From Corynebacterium tuberculostearicum (GTDB taxonomy: Bacteria; Actinomycetota; Actinomycetes; Mycobacteriales; Mycobacteriaceae), in contig NZ_CP065972.1 of NCBI RefSeq assembly GCF_016127015.1, forward strand, positions 1,612,001 through 1,676,000: 64,000 bases of DNA, in the 5' to 3' direction. Positions 51,753 through 61,089 of the stretch are shown piece by piece. The notes under the pieces were generated by a model. It ran no database searches. It saw only the letters and a list, made by a program, of their open reading frames with translations, and was not told the origin of the DNA. Positions within the stretch are counted from its first letter, which is position 1. Each line of letters starts with the position of its first letter. A program made the position numbers and the translations under genes.

Positions 51753-52169
51753 TTAATTAGCCGCGGTATTTTGCAGAATATCCTTTTCCTGTTCCGTCAG
51801 CGGACGAGGAGTCTGCTGCTGACGATCGATGACTACCTGCACGCACTCCACAGTTGCCGCAACTTCCCCTTGGTCATCCTTGACCTGCTGGGTAGTGGTA
51901 AACGAGGTGGTGCCAATCTGCGAAATGGTAGTTTCTACCTCCACCGTAGTGGTGTCTTTGAACTCCATCGGGCGTAGGAAGTCCACATCCAGGTGGCGCA
52001 CGAATGCAATGAAGTCGAGGCCCTTGGAATAGATATGTTCCTTGGCAAAGGCCAGGCGCGCTTCCTGGGCGAGCTCGATGTAGTTTGCGTTCATCATGTG
52101 GCCGTACATATCAAAGTCCGACCAGCGGGTTTGAATACGGTACGTGTGCACGCTTGGGGTTGCCATCAT
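51753..52169 (-). CDS. Acyl-CoA thioesterase, hotdog fold (4HBT)
   Basis: 138 residues, single hotdog domain. YRIQTRWSDFDMYGHMMNANYIELAQEARLAF carries the catalytic Asp and the central helix of the 4-hydroxybenzoyl-CoA thioesterase group. The physiological acyl-CoA is unknown. Located directly after ettA, the same neighbourhood as the Rv2475c-Rv2478c region of M. tuberculosis. Confidence 0.93.
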   Translation of the reverse strand: MMATPSVHTYRIQTRWSDFDMYGHMMNANYIELAQEARLAFAKEHIYSKGLDFIAFVRHLDVDFLRPMEFKDTTTVEVETTISQIGTTSFTTTQQVKDDQGEVAATVECVQVVIDRQQQTPRPLTEQEKDILQNTAAN

Positions 52170-52194
52170 TCTCCTCAGTTGGGGCGTCAGCTTT

Positions 52195-53865
52195 TTAGCG
52201 GGTCAGCTTGCGGTGGGTCACGCAGGAAGGACGGGCTGCCTCTTCACCGAGGCGGTCGACCTTGTTCTTCTCGTAATCGCCGAAGTTACCCTCGAACCAG
52301 AACCACTGGCCTTCTTCCACATTGCCTTCCCAGGCCAAGATGTGGGTACAGGTGCGGTCCAGGAACCAGCGGTCGTGGGAAATGACCACGGCGCAGCCCG
52401 GGAACTTCTCCAGCGCGTTTTCCAGTGAGCCGAGGGTTTCCACGTCCAAGTCGTTGGTCGGCTCGTCAAGGAGGATCAGGTTGCCGCCCTCCTTCAGGGT
52501 CAGCGCCAAGTTCAGGCGGTTGCGCTCACCACCGGAAAGCACCTTGGATGGCTTCTGCTGATCCGGGCCCTTGAAGCCGAAGGCGGACAGGTAAGCACGC
52601 GACGGCATCTCGTTTTGGCCGACGTGAATGTAGTCCAGGCCGCCGGAGACAACCTCCCAAACGGTTGCCTCGGGGTCGATGTTTTCACGGTTCTGGTCCA
52701 CGTAGGACAGCTTGACGGTATCGCCCACCTCGACGGAACCGGCATCCGGCTGCTCCAGGCCAACGATGGTCTTAAACAGGGTGGTCTTACCCACACCGTT
52801 CGGGCCGATAACGCCCACGATGCCGTTGCGCGGCAGGGTAAAGGAGAGGTCCTTAATCAGGACGCGGTCATCGAAGCCCTTCTGCAGGTCCTTGACTTCC
52901 ACGACCTTATTGCCCAAGCGCGGCGGGGTAGGAATCTGGATCTCTTCGAAGTCGAGCTTCTTGTATTTCTCGGCCTCGGCAGCCATCTCCTCGTAGCGCT
53001 CCAGACGAGCCTTGTTCTTGGCCTGGCGGGCTTTTGCACCGGAGCGAACCCATTCCAGCTCGTCCTTCAGGCGCTTGCGCAGCTTCGCATCCTTCTTGCC
53101 AGCAACCTCCAAGCGCTCCTGCTTCTTATCCAGGTAGGTGGAGTAGTTGCCCTCGTACGGGTAGAGCTTGCCGCGGTCAACCTCACAGATCCAGCCCGCG
53201 ACGTGGTCAAGGAAGTAGCGGTCGTGGGTCACGGCCAAGACAGCACCCGGGTAATCGGCCAAGTGCTTCTCCAGCCACTGCACGGACTCGGCGTCCAGGT
53301 GGTTCGTAGGCTCGTCGAGCAGCAGCAGGTCCGGCTCGGTGAGCAGGAGCTTAGCCAGCGCTACACGACGGCGCTCGCCACCAGAAAGGTTGGTCACTGG
53401 GGCATCGGAAGGCGGGCAACGCAAAGCTTCCATTGCCTGCTCGATCTTGGAATCAACCTCCCAAGCATCGGCGGCGTCCAGTTCCTCCTGCAGCTTGCCC
53501 ATCTCTTCCATGAGCTCGTCGCTGTAGTTGGTGGCCATTTCCTCGGCGATCTGCTCGAAGCGCTGCTTCTTTTCAAAGATATCGCCCAAGCCCTCTTCGA
53601 CGTTGCCGCGTACGGTCTTCTCGTCATTGAGCGGCGGCTCCTGCTGCAGGATGCCCACGGTGGCACCCGGATCCAAGAAGGCCTCGCCGTTGGAAGGCTG
53701 ATCCAGGCCGGCCATAATCTTCAGAATGGAGGACTTACCGGCACCGTTAGGGCCGACCACACCAATCTTGGCACCTGGGTAGAACGCCATTGTTACATCG
53801 TCAAGGATGACTTTATCGCCAATTGCCTTGCGCACGTTTTTCATCGTGTAGATGAATTCGCCCAC
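52195..53865 (-). CDS. ettA: Energy-dependent translational throttle protein EttA (ABC-F)
   Basis: Soluble ABC-F ATPase that binds the ribosomal E site and couples translation to ATP level. 556 residues, two ABC domains: Walker A GPNGAGKSS (about 39) and GPNGVGKTT (about 359); signatures LSGGERRR and LSGGERNR; Walker B LLLLDEPTNHLD and LILLDEPTNDLD. The inter-domain linker is rich in Lys and Arg and carries the P-site tRNA-interaction region. GTG start with AAAGGGG upstream. Confidence 0.97.
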   Translation of the reverse strand: MGEFIYTMKNVRKAIGDKVILDDVTMAFYPGAKIGVVGPNGAGKSSILKIMAGLDQPSNGEAFLDPGATVGILQQEPPLNDEKTVRGNVEEGLGDIFEKKQRFEQIAEEMATNYSDELMEEMGKLQEELDAADAWEVDSKIEQAMEALRCPPSDAPVTNLSGGERRRVALAKLLLTEPDLLLLDEPTNHLDAESVQWLEKHLADYPGAVLAVTHDRYFLDHVAGWICEVDRGKLYPYEGNYSTYLDKKQERLEVAGKKDAKLRKRLKDELEWVRSGAKARQAKNKARLERYEEMAAEAEKYKKLDFEEIQIPTPPRLGNKVVEVKDLQKGFDDRVLIKDLSFTLPRNGIVGVIGPNGVGKTTLFKTIVGLEQPDAGSVEVGDTVKLSYVDQNRENIDPEATVWEVVSGGLDYIHVGQNEMPSRAYLSAFGFKGPDQQKPSKVLSGGERNRLNLALTLKEGGNLILLDEPTNDLDVETLGSLENALEKFPGCAVVISHDRWFLDRTCTHILAWEGNVEEGQWFWFEGNFGDYEKNKVDRLGEEAARPSCVTHRKLTR

Positions 53866-53937
53866 TTTTACCCCTTTGCAAAAATTTGGGAGACGTATTT
53901 ATCTACACAAACACTACATCAGAACCACCGCCCAAGT

Positions 53938-53962
53938 GCCTCGGGTCAGGTACACCCGAGGC
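53938..53962. terminator. Hairpin after ssb
   Basis: Perfect 9-bp stem GCCTCGGGT / ACCCGAGGC, 7-base loop. No T-tract, so termination strength is uncertain. Confidence 0.5.
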
Positions 53963-53984
53963 GATCAAGCCGGTGGGGAAACGC

Positions 53985-54629
53985 TTAAGCGTTCACTGGG
54001 GCGGATTCTGCCTCGGCAGCCTCCTCTTCTACCTCGGCGTCGTCGAAGGAATCTTCTTCCCCACCACGTGCGGCTGCGGCGCGCTCGGCTAGATAGCGGT
54101 CCGCCGCGGTATCGGCAGCGGTATCTCCCTGCCCCGCCTGCTGCGGCGGGAGGCTGTGGTCCACATCCGGTTCGATGGCGTTGTCCCCCAGTTCTGGGAC
54201 CGCAATATTTTCCTGGTTGTACTGCGGAGCGAGACGCTTGGTACCGATAACGTGGCGGTTCAGGTCCAGGCCCACATACTGTGCCTTAATGAACGTGCGG
54301 AAGTGATCGGTGCCCTGGTCATCGCGCCATTGTTCGGTAACTAAGGATCCCACGATGACCAGTGGCATGCCTTTAGCCAAGGATTTGCGCACATTGATGG
54401 CGAATTGATTCCACATTTCGACGTCGATGTAGAGGTGGTCCACATCGCGCCACTGCGGGGCCTTGGGGTTGTTGCCTTCCGGGTCATTAGCGCCGGCATC
54501 GACCTGACGGTCCGGAATTCGGCGGGAAGAGGCGACGCGCAGCTTAGCCTTATAGGCCCCAGTTGAGGTCTTGGTCAGGATGGGATCGCGAGTAAGGCGA
54601 CCGGTCAAAGTAATTGGGTATTGGGACAT
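53985..54629 (-). CDS. ssb: Single-stranded DNA-binding protein, second actinobacterial type
   Basis: 214 residues. N-terminal OB fold (YPITLTGRLTRDPILTKTSTG; VDHLYIDVEMWNQFAINVRKSLAKGMPLVIVGSLVTEQW) and an acidic, disordered C-terminal half (EEDSFDDAEVEEEAAEAESAPVNA). The usual SSB DDDIPF tip is absent. This fits the extra Ssb-like proteins encoded beside ettA in Corynebacteriales (Rv2478c), not the main replication SSB. ATG 54629 with AAAGGA upstream. Confidence 0.92.
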   Translation of the reverse strand: MSQYPITLTGRLTRDPILTKTSTGAYKAKLRVASSRRIPDRQVDAGANDPEGNNPKAPQWRDVDHLYIDVEMWNQFAINVRKSLAKGMPLVIVGSLVTEQWRDDQGTDHFRTFIKAQYVGLDLNRHVIGTKRLAPQYNQENIAVPELGDNAIEPDVDHSLPPQQAGQGDTAADTAADRYLAERAAAARGGEEDSFDDAEVEEEAAEAESAPVNA

Positions 54630-54811
54630 GGTGCTAGAAAATCCTTTGCTGGATAGTTGGATAGGCGAGTTCGGTTTTCCTCGCTCGCTTCCATATCCTG
54701 ATGCTGGCGCGCAAGCTGCACCATGCCGGCGACCCCTACCCTGTGAATAACTTGTTGTACCTGTCAACAAAACTCGGGTTTGGGGGTGATTTTTAACCGG
54801 TTATCCACAGG

Positions 54812-56854
54812 CTAGAGCCCGCGGAAGCTCGATTCATCACCGTGGCCCATATCCTGGAGCATCGCGTTATAGCGTTCCAATTCGGCATCATCGTCCGCAT
54901 CCGCCTGCATATCGTGGCGGCGAGCCGTAGCGCGATCATCGCTGAGCCAATCCAGGAAGAGTTTGCCAAAGACGATAACCAGCGGGAACTGGCCAAAGCC
55001 CCACGCGATGCCGCCGCCCACGCGTTGATCTTGGAGCAGATCCTGATCCCAGGGCAGTTCCAAATACTGGTAGAAGTCTGCACCCAGCACGCTTTGCAGC
55101 TGCATCAGGTACACGCCGGCAAAGAGGTGGAAAGGCATGGAAAGGAACAGAACGGCCAATCGGAACGGGGTGGAGTGGCGCTTGGGAAGCGGATCTGGCC
55201 CGATGATTTCCCAGAAATAGAAGCAGCCGGAGATGATGAACGTGAAGTTCATAATGAGGTGACCTGCATGTTCCGAGATAGCGAATTGATACAGGCTCGG
55301 GAACAAGTACAGCACATAGAGGAAAAATAGGTACTGCACGAGGTTGACAAACGGATTGGTAATAAACGCGACGATCTTGGACTGAGTGGCCGCCAGAGCA
55401 TAGTCGTGCAGGCTGGGCTTCCCCTTCGGTCCTGCCTCAAAGGCCTCCATGAGCAGGGTCAGTGGCGCTCCCAAGACGAGCAGGAGCGGGACCGCCATCG
55501 ACAAAATCATGTGCACCAACATGTGCATGGAGTACATCGCCGGCATGTACAGGCCTAGGCCGGTAGACATCACAAAGGTCAAGCCCAGCGCACCGCACAT
55601 AAACCATGCGGTACGCCCCTTGCTCCAGGTCAGGCCGCGCTTGTGTACGCGGTAAACGCAGTAGCCATAGGCCGCAGCCAACAGCAGGCCAATGGTGCCA
55701 AACATGATGTCAAAGCGGAACATGGTCCACACGTTGAGCACCGTGGGCTTTTCAAACAGCTCATAGCCCATGAGAATCTGCATCGAGTTGAGGTTGGGAT
55801 CGCGCGGCGCCGGGGGCACAGTGCGGCCCAGCGTGATGGCTACGCCAATGGTGGCGGCCATGACCGCTACTTCCACGATGGCAATACGAATAAAAAGGCG
55901 CGGGTTCTTGCCCAGCTGCGGGATGGTGAGCTCGCGATGAGCGAGGCCGAAAATGCCCAGCAAAATCGTAAACACGAACTTGGTAATCAGAATGATTCCG
56001 TACGCGGAATCCACCAGATCGGAGATATTCATGCGGATGAGCGTGTTAATCAAGCCCGAGACAGCAAGCACCACAATGGCCATAAAGGCGATGCCGGAGT
56101 AGCGCTTCACCGCAAAGGCGAGGTTAGGGCCGAGGCGCCGACCATGGGCGATAAGCGCCATAAGCCCGCCTACCCAAAGCATGACGAAGACCAAGTGCCA
56201 CAGGAGCGAATTGGTGCCGTAATCATGGTCGCCGCCTGCCGCGGAATGGCCTTCCATGCCAATGGGCACGACCTGCATTATGGACAAGAAAAGCAGAACT
56301 GGCTGCATAGACCAGCCACGGCCCACGAGCCCGAGAATGCCCACTACCAGGGCAATGACCACAGAGATTGCCCACACAATGGTGGTGGAAATTTCCGTCA
56401 GAGCCATCTTCATAATGGAAGGATTGAATACCTGAGAAAAGGGCGCGCCGGTGAGGTCGGACATAATGAGCGGGATTTCCACGAGCCCCACGGCCGCCAT
56501 GCCAAAGGAAGCCCACGTACCGGTGCGGGCGGCGATGTGGCCGTCGACGGACAAGGGGGCATCGATAAGCGCGGCATTGTCCCCGCGCGGAGCGATGAGG
56601 AACGACGAGGCTAAGAATGAGCCCACGGACAAAGCCATGAGAATCCACGCCACACCTCGAAAGAGCGGCAGGCCAAAGGTGGTTATGCGGCCGGGGTCCG
56701 GAATGCCCAGCGCCGCCAGGGAATCAGCCAGGAGGAACAGGGAAATAAAACCGGCAAGCAGGCCGGCAATAAGCATCGCTGCGATATAAATTCCCCAGGA
56801 AGAGCGGGGCTTCTTACCCGCCGCATTCACACTATTAACCTGCTCATTTGCCAT
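54812..56854 (-). CDS. CopD-CtaG fusion, cytochrome c oxidase copper assembly protein
   Basis: 680 residues, about 14 hydrophobic segments. The N-terminal half is CopD-like (copper transport, with PIGMEGHSAAGGDHDYGTNSLLWHLVFVMLWVGGL holding the His cluster). The C-terminal half is the caa3-type CtaG domain (YMPAMYSMHMLVHMILSMAVPLLLVLGAPLTLLMEAF; EHAGHLIMNFTFIISGCFYFWEIIGPDPLP). The start is placed at ATG 56854 because TACAAT ends 7 bases before it, giving a leaderless transcript; the alternative ATG at 56863 lies before that point. The protein likely delivers copper to the respiratory oxidase. Confidence 0.94.
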   Translation of the reverse strand: MANEQVNSVNAAGKKPRSSWGIYIAAMLIAGLLAGFISLFLLADSLAALGIPDPGRITTFGLPLFRGVAWILMALSVGSFLASSFLIAPRGDNAALIDAPLSVDGHIAARTGTWASFGMAAVGLVEIPLIMSDLTGAPFSQVFNPSIMKMALTEISTTIVWAISVVIALVVGILGLVGRGWSMQPVLLFLSIMQVVPIGMEGHSAAGGDHDYGTNSLLWHLVFVMLWVGGLMALIAHGRRLGPNLAFAVKRYSGIAFMAIVVLAVSGLINTLIRMNISDLVDSAYGIILITKFVFTILLGIFGLAHRELTIPQLGKNPRLFIRIAIVEVAVMAATIGVAITLGRTVPPAPRDPNLNSMQILMGYELFEKPTVLNVWTMFRFDIMFGTIGLLLAAAYGYCVYRVHKRGLTWSKGRTAWFMCGALGLTFVMSTGLGLYMPAMYSMHMLVHMILSMAVPLLLVLGAPLTLLMEAFEAGPKGKPSLHDYALAATQSKIVAFITNPFVNLVQYLFFLYVLYLFPSLYQFAISEHAGHLIMNFTFIISGCFYFWEIIGPDPLPKRHSTPFRLAVLFLSMPFHLFAGVYLMQLQSVLGADFYQYLELPWDQDLLQDQRVGGGIAWGFGQFPLVIVFGKLFLDWLSDDRATARRHDMQADADDDAELERYNAMLQDMGHGDESSFRGL

Positions 56855-56920
56855 AGTGCGCATTGTATAGCGCCACCTAGCTTCTCACCTAACACACATT
56901 TTGTCTTTACATGTGTCATT

Positions 56921-57847
56921 ATGGAGCTTATGGACACCCGTCAACTTCTTTATTTTCGCGCCGTTGTAGACAATGGCTCCTTCACGCACGCTGCCGAATC
57001 CCTCGATATGACCCAGCCATCTCTGAGCCTTTCCATCCGGAAGCTAGAAAAGGAGCTCAACGCCCAGCTGCTTTCGCGCGGTCGCTCCGGTGTCTCCACC
57101 ACTGACGCTGGCGATTATGTCTACGAAACGGCCGTCAAGGTTGATGCGCTGCTCAGCGAAACCCAGCGCCATATCAGCGAAATCACCGGCGACAAGGCCA
57201 GCACCGTATCCCTCGCCTCCGGCGCCATCTTGAACTGGGAATTTACCCCTGCCGCCCTGGCTGAGCTCAAGCGGATTTACCCCACCGCCAATATCTCGCT
57301 GGACGACGCCGAGCCGGCCACCGCTATCAAGCACCTGCTGGATGGCCAGGTGGACCTAGCGCTCTTGCCGACGTCCGATCCAAAGGCCTTCATTCGCCGC
57401 TACTCCCCCGAGCTCACCGTCCACCAGGTGGCCACGTTCGATTACTCCGTCGCCCTTCCCCAGCGCCTCGCCGAGTTGGAATCCCCCGTCTCCCTCGCCG
57501 AGCTGAAGAAGGAAACTTGGCTTGTCCCACCGCGCAGCCGCGAACTTCCGGAACTGGCCGAGTTCTACCACGACCTGTGGAATAGCCGCCCGGGCCTCAA
57601 GCCGGAAAAGACCCAGGAGGTCGCCAGCCTCAATAGCGCAATTCCCATGGTCTCCAGCGGACTGGGTGTTAGCATCGTGCCCAATTGCGCACCTACTGTG
57701 CAGCCGCACGGCATCATCACCCGCCCCATTGCTGATGACCTGCCGCGCTACTACGCCATCGTGGCCTACCGCACGGATCGCGAGCTGACCGCAGCTGCCC
57801 AAGACTTGGTGGACATCCTGCGCTCGCCGCAGCGCACCCTGGCTTAG
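56921..57847 (+). CDS. LysR family transcriptional regulator
   Basis: 308 residues. MDTRQLLYFRAVVDNGSFTHAAESLDMTQPSLSLSIRKLEKEL is the winged helix-turn-helix, and the periplasmic-binding-protein-like effector domain follows (LASGAILNWEFTPAALAELKRIYP). Start ATG 56921 or ATG 56930 (MDTRQ). Divergent from copD/ctaG and upstream of tRNA-Arg; neither neighbour reveals the target or effector. Confidence 0.92.
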   Translation: MELMDTRQLLYFRAVVDNGSFTHAAESLDMTQPSLSLSIRKLEKELNAQLLSRGRSGVSTTDAGDYVYETAVKVDALLSETQRHISEITGDKASTVSLASGAILNWEFTPAALAELKRIYPTANISLDDAEPATAIKHLLDGQVDLALLPTSDPKAFIRRYSPELTVHQVATFDYSVALPQRLAELESPVSLAELKKETWLVPPRSRELPELAEFYHDLWNSRPGLKPEKTQEVASLNSAIPMVSSGLGVSIVPNCAPTVQPHGIITRPIADDLPRYYAIVAYRTDRELTAAAQDLVDILRSPQRTLA

Positions 57848-57886
57848 GTTTCCTCGCCCTCGTGGGCTACTATGAGTGCGTTGTAA

Positions 57887-57960
57887 GCCCCCATAGCTCA
57901 GTGGATTAGAGCAGTGGGTTTCTACCCCATGTGTCGCGGGTTCGAATCCTGCTGGGGGCA
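57887..57960 (+). tRNA. tRNA-Arg (TCT)
   Basis: Acceptor GCCCCCA / TGGGGGC, anticodon loop TTTCTAC (anticodon TCT), T-loop GGTTCGAATCC. CCA is not encoded. The 3' end is also the left copy of a 15-bp target duplication made by the inserted element that follows. Confidence 0.93.
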
Positions 57961-57963
57961 CCG
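57949..57963 (+). repeat. Target-site duplication, left copy
   Basis: CTGCTGGGGGCACCG, the tRNA-Arg 3' end plus three bases. Confidence 0.9.
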
Positions 57964-58416
57964 TGTCATGAGTCGCGACATGTTTGACAGATGAGTCGCG
58001 ACATCGTTGACAAACCGGCATCTCAGTTGCTTTTGTTCTGGGGTGCCGGTTTCTTTGATCGGGTGGTCAGAGCAAGGGTTCACCGTTCCGAGCAGCAGTA
58101 CCAAGACGTCGTAAAGAACATTTACGCCTGACGGTCGGAGCCATTTCCCTCTCGGGCTCTAGAAGGTTCCTTAAGTCCTAAATGGCCGCACTTTATTTCG
58201 ACGCCACTGGATTGCGACCTTGATGGCGTACAGCTTTAACGATTGCCATATTGCGATTAGGACTGTTCATAGTGTCAAACATGTCCCGACTCACCAGTCA
58301 AGTATCACCCGACACGGTAAGGTAGCCCTAAGCGTCAAATATGTCGCGGCTGATCTGTCAAGCATCACGACGGTTCCCTCAGGCACAGACTGTCAAATAT
58401 GTCATGAACTCAGACA
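57964..58416. mobile_element. 453-bp miniature IS481-like element without transposase
   Basis: Both ends begin TGTC and carry imperfect inverted repeats of 26 bp (18 identical positions, the last seven TTTGACA identical). Exact 15-bp direct repeats abut both ends, within the 4-15 bp range known for IS481. Inside the ends are further copies of a TGTCAA..ATGTC unit (two at the left, about five at the right), probable transposase-binding sites. A hairpin AAACCGGCA / TGCCGGTTT lies at 58012-58052. No transposase gene remains; one open fragment (FDRVVRARVHRSEQQYQDVVKNIYA) is not recognised. A non-autonomous deletion derivative or MITE. Family assignment is an inference from end structure. Confidence 0.75.
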
Positions 58417-58431
58417 CTGCTGGGGGCACCG
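58417..58431 (+). repeat. Target-site duplication, right copy
   Basis: CTGCTGGGGGCACCG, identical to 57949-57963. Confidence 0.9.
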
Positions 58432-58435
58432 CGCG

Positions 58436-58478
58436 AAAGCCTTGAGGCGCCGAGTTTCTCGCCGCTTCAAGGCTTTTT
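58436..58478 (+). terminator. Original tRNA-Arg terminator, displaced
   Basis: Stem AAAGCCTTGAGGCG / CGCTTCAAGGCTTT (one wobble pair), then a T run. It stands right after the duplicated tRNA tail, so it belonged to tRNA-Arg before the insertion. Confidence 0.85.
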
Positions 58479-58524
58479 GTTTACGCTAGGACTCACCATG
58501 CCCCCACTCCGGAAAGGCTTAACC

Positions 58525-59325
58525 ATGTCACTTCCCGCTCCTTCCCGCACGTCCTACGCCCTCGTTACGGGTGCCAGCCAAGGCATTGGCAAGGCCATGG
58601 CGCAGGATTTCGCAGCACTGGGATATAACGTCATCCTTGTGGCACGACGCCGCGAGGTCCTGGAGTCCATCGCCGCCGAGCTCGAGCAGCGCCATAATAT
58701 CGAGGCCATTGCCCTGCCGGCGGACCTAGCGGTAGCTGACGACGTCGCCCGCGTGGCCGAGACCATCGCCACCCGCGAGGTATCGATTTTGGTCAATTCC
58801 GCCGGCATCGCCAGCTTCGGCCCCTTCATGGACCAGGATTGGTCGTACGAGACAACGCAGTTCGAGCTCAACGGAACTGCCGTCCACCACCTCACGCGAG
58901 CCGCCTTGGCGCAAATGCTGCCTCGCCGCAGCGGCGCTATCTGTAATGTCGGCTCTGCCGCGGGCAATATCCCCATCCCTAATAACGCCACCTACGTTTT
59001 CACCAAGGCGGGCGTCAATGCGTTTACGGAGGCCCTACACTACGAGCTGAAGGGCTCCGGTGTCTCGTGCACCCTGCTCGCCCCCGGCCCCGTGCGCGAG
59101 GCCACCATCGCAGAGGAAGACCAGTCGATCGTAGACAAGGTGGTACCGGACTTTTTGTGGACCACCTACGAGTCATGCTCCCAAGAAACCATCGAGGCCA
59201 TGCGCCGCAATCAGCGCCGCGTGGTGCCCGGCCCGCTATCTAAGGCGATGAATACCCTCAGCCAGGTGCTGCCTACCCCGGTGATTGCACCGCTGGTAGG
59301 CAGCTTCTACGCCAAGATGGGCTAG
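58525..59325 (+). CDS. Short-chain dehydrogenase/reductase
   Basis: 266 residues. VTGASQGIGKAMA (NADPH-type, followed by Arg-Arg at LVARRREVLE), NSAGI, CNVGSAAG (catalytic Ser), YVFTKAGVNAF (Tyr and Lys), LLAPGPVREATIAEED. It belongs to the SDR group close to YqjQ/DltE-like reductases of unknown substrate. GGAAAGG lies 7 bases before ATG 58525; an earlier in-frame ATG at 58477 lies next to the upstream terminator. Stop overlaps the convergent symporter gene by 4 bases. Confidence 0.9.
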   Translation: MSLPAPSRTSYALVTGASQGIGKAMAQDFAALGYNVILVARRREVLESIAAELEQRHNIEAIALPADLAVADDVARVAETIATREVSILVNSAGIASFGPFMDQDWSYETTQFELNGTAVHHLTRAALAQMLPRRSGAICNVGSAAGNIPIPNNATYVFTKAGVNAFTEALHYELKGSGVSCTLLAPGPVREATIAEEDQSIVDKVVPDFLWTTYESCSQETIEAMRRNQRRVVPGPLSKAMNTLSQVLPTPVIAPLVGSFYAKMG

Positions 59326-60869
59326 GCCCCGGCACCTTCTAAGTCCTTGTCTTTGTCTTTGAGCACGCTGCCCTCGCCGCGTGCTCGTTTGCGCTCTACC
59401 CAGAAGTCCGCGTTCTTGATACCCAAAGCTTCTGGGTCGAACTGCGGATCCTTGCCGGCCTTCTTTTGCTTTTCGTAGTCCTTGAGCGCCTTGATGGCGG
59501 GAACCTGCAGGAAGAGGATGGCGATGATATTGAGCCATGCCGTCGTGCCGACGCCGATATCGCCCAGCGCCCACGCCGCACCCGGAGTGGTGGTGGCGCC
59601 AACCACGACGGAAACAATAATCAGCGCGCGCAGCACCCAAATCAGACCACGGCGAGCCGTGCGGGAGCGGACCCAGCGGTTGAAGTAGGTCAGGTTAACT
59701 TCGGACATGTAGTAGTACGCCAGGACTGTCGTAAAGGCGAAGAAGGCAATGGAGACGGCAATGAAGGTTGGGCCCCAACCGGCGAAGACGCTATCGAGTC
59801 CGGACTGCACGTAGCCAGGGCCAACCTCGACGCCATCAGGAAGCGAGCCGTTGTAGACCACTTCGCCGTCCTCGGAGCTGCCGCGGAAGACGGTGTACAT
59901 GTCCGTAGAAATAATCATGAACGCGGTAGCCGAGCAGACGAAGAGCGTATCGACATACACCGCGAAGGACTGCACGAAGCCCTGTTTAGCAGGGTGAGAG
60001 ACCTCGGCGGCTGCAGCGGACTGCGGGCCGGTACCTTGGCCAGCCTCATTGGAGTAGATGCCGCGCTTAACACCCCACATGATGGCCGCGCCCAGCATGC
60101 CGGAGAATCCGGCTTCCATATTGAATGCGGACCTGAAGATGAGTCCGAAGACCTCCGGAATCTGCGAGAAGTTCATGCACATGACCACCACGGAAATCAC
60201 GATATAAATGAGCGCCATGAATGGCACGACAATGGTGGCGAAGGTCGCAATACGCTTGACGCCGCCAATAATGATGATGGCCAGAATGCCCGCCAAGACG
60301 ACGGCTGCCCAGGTGGAGTTGATGCCCCAGGCGGTATCGGCCGCGGCGGCCACCGCATTGGCCTGGATTGCCGGCAGGAAGTAGCTGGTAGCCAAGATCA
60401 TGGCGACGGCAAACACGATGCCATAGACCACCATGAATGGCGCGGCCTTAGTGTGCTTGTAGGCCTTTTCGATGTAATAGGCGGGCCCGCCGCGGTACTC
60501 ACCGGTGTCCTGGTCCTTCTCCTTGTAAATCTGCGCCAACGTACTTTCGATGAACGAGGTGGACGAGCCCAACAGCGCCACTGCCCACATCCAGAACACG
60601 GCGCCAGGCCCACCGAAGGCGATGGCTGTGGCCACGCCGGCGATATTGCCCACGCCCACGCGGCCAGAGAGCGAAACCATCAAGGATTGGAAGGAAGACA
60701 CGCCATCGGCGGACTTTTCTCCGTTAACGATCTGCTTGAGCATGTCCGGGATGCAACGCACCTGCAGGCCGCGTGTCACCACGGTGAAATAAATACCCGC
60801 GCCGAGGCATAAAAACACCAAGACGGGGGACCAAATTACGGTATTGAGGGCATCGAGGAAGTTTGCCAT
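59322..60869 (-). CDS. Alanine or glycine:cation symporter (AGCS family)
   Basis: Sodium-coupled amino acid importer. 515 residues, about ten membrane segments. SSFQSLMVSLSGRVGVGNIAGVATAIAFGGPGAVFWMWAVALLG (about 58-102) is the family signature, and GIYSNEAGQGTGPQSAAAAEVSHPAKQG is the second conserved block. The C-terminus is a charged cytosolic tail (KKAGKDPQFDPEALGIKNADFWVERKRARGEG). Substrate could be alanine, glycine or D-alanine. Confidence 0.94.
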   Translation of the reverse strand: MANFLDALNTVIWSPVLVFLCLGAGIYFTVVTRGLQVRCIPDMLKQIVNGEKSADGVSSFQSLMVSLSGRVGVGNIAGVATAIAFGGPGAVFWMWAVALLGSSTSFIESTLAQIYKEKDQDTGEYRGGPAYYIEKAYKHTKAAPFMVVYGIVFAVAMILATSYFLPAIQANAVAAAADTAWGINSTWAAVVLAGILAIIIIGGVKRIATFATIVVPFMALIYIVISVVVMCMNFSQIPEVFGLIFRSAFNMEAGFSGMLGAAIMWGVKRGIYSNEAGQGTGPQSAAAAEVSHPAKQGFVQSFAVYVDTLFVCSATAFMIISTDMYTVFRGSSEDGEVVYNGSLPDGVEVGPGYVQSGLDSVFAGWGPTFIAVSIAFFAFTTVLAYYYMSEVNLTYFNRWVRSRTARRGLIWVLRALIIVSVVVGATTTPGAAWALGDIGVGTTAWLNIIAILFLQVPAIKALKDYEKQKKAGKDPQFDPEALGIKNADFWVERKRARGEGSVLKDKDKDLEGAGA

Positions 60870-61089
60870 CTGGTCTCTCCTAAGTCTGTCGCACCTCCCG
60901 AATGAAGAGCGATTAACCAGAGTATGCCCTAACTCACATCAATGAGTGAGCCAAATCACCGAATAATTTTATGCAGTATGGCGCCACACTTACTGAAAGC
61001 CGGCGTTGTCCAGTAGTAATCGCCCCTCCAGGGCAGCCCGGCTCGTACCCCATACAGGGGTAAAAGCACGCGGGAGTAGAATGGGCCGC

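Noticed and set aside
54801..54809. Perfect DnaA box TTATCCACA
   Set aside because: Single isolated copy with no AT-rich region or dnaA/dnaN nearby; not an origin.
57949..58431. Phage-type attL/attR pair at tRNA-Arg
   Set aside because: The repeats abut inverted termini exactly and there is no integrase; a transposition target duplication explains them better.
59466..60812. 448-residue open frame on the plus strand
   Set aside because: Antisense to the alanine symporter; His/Asp/Gly-rich composition typical of a shadow frame.
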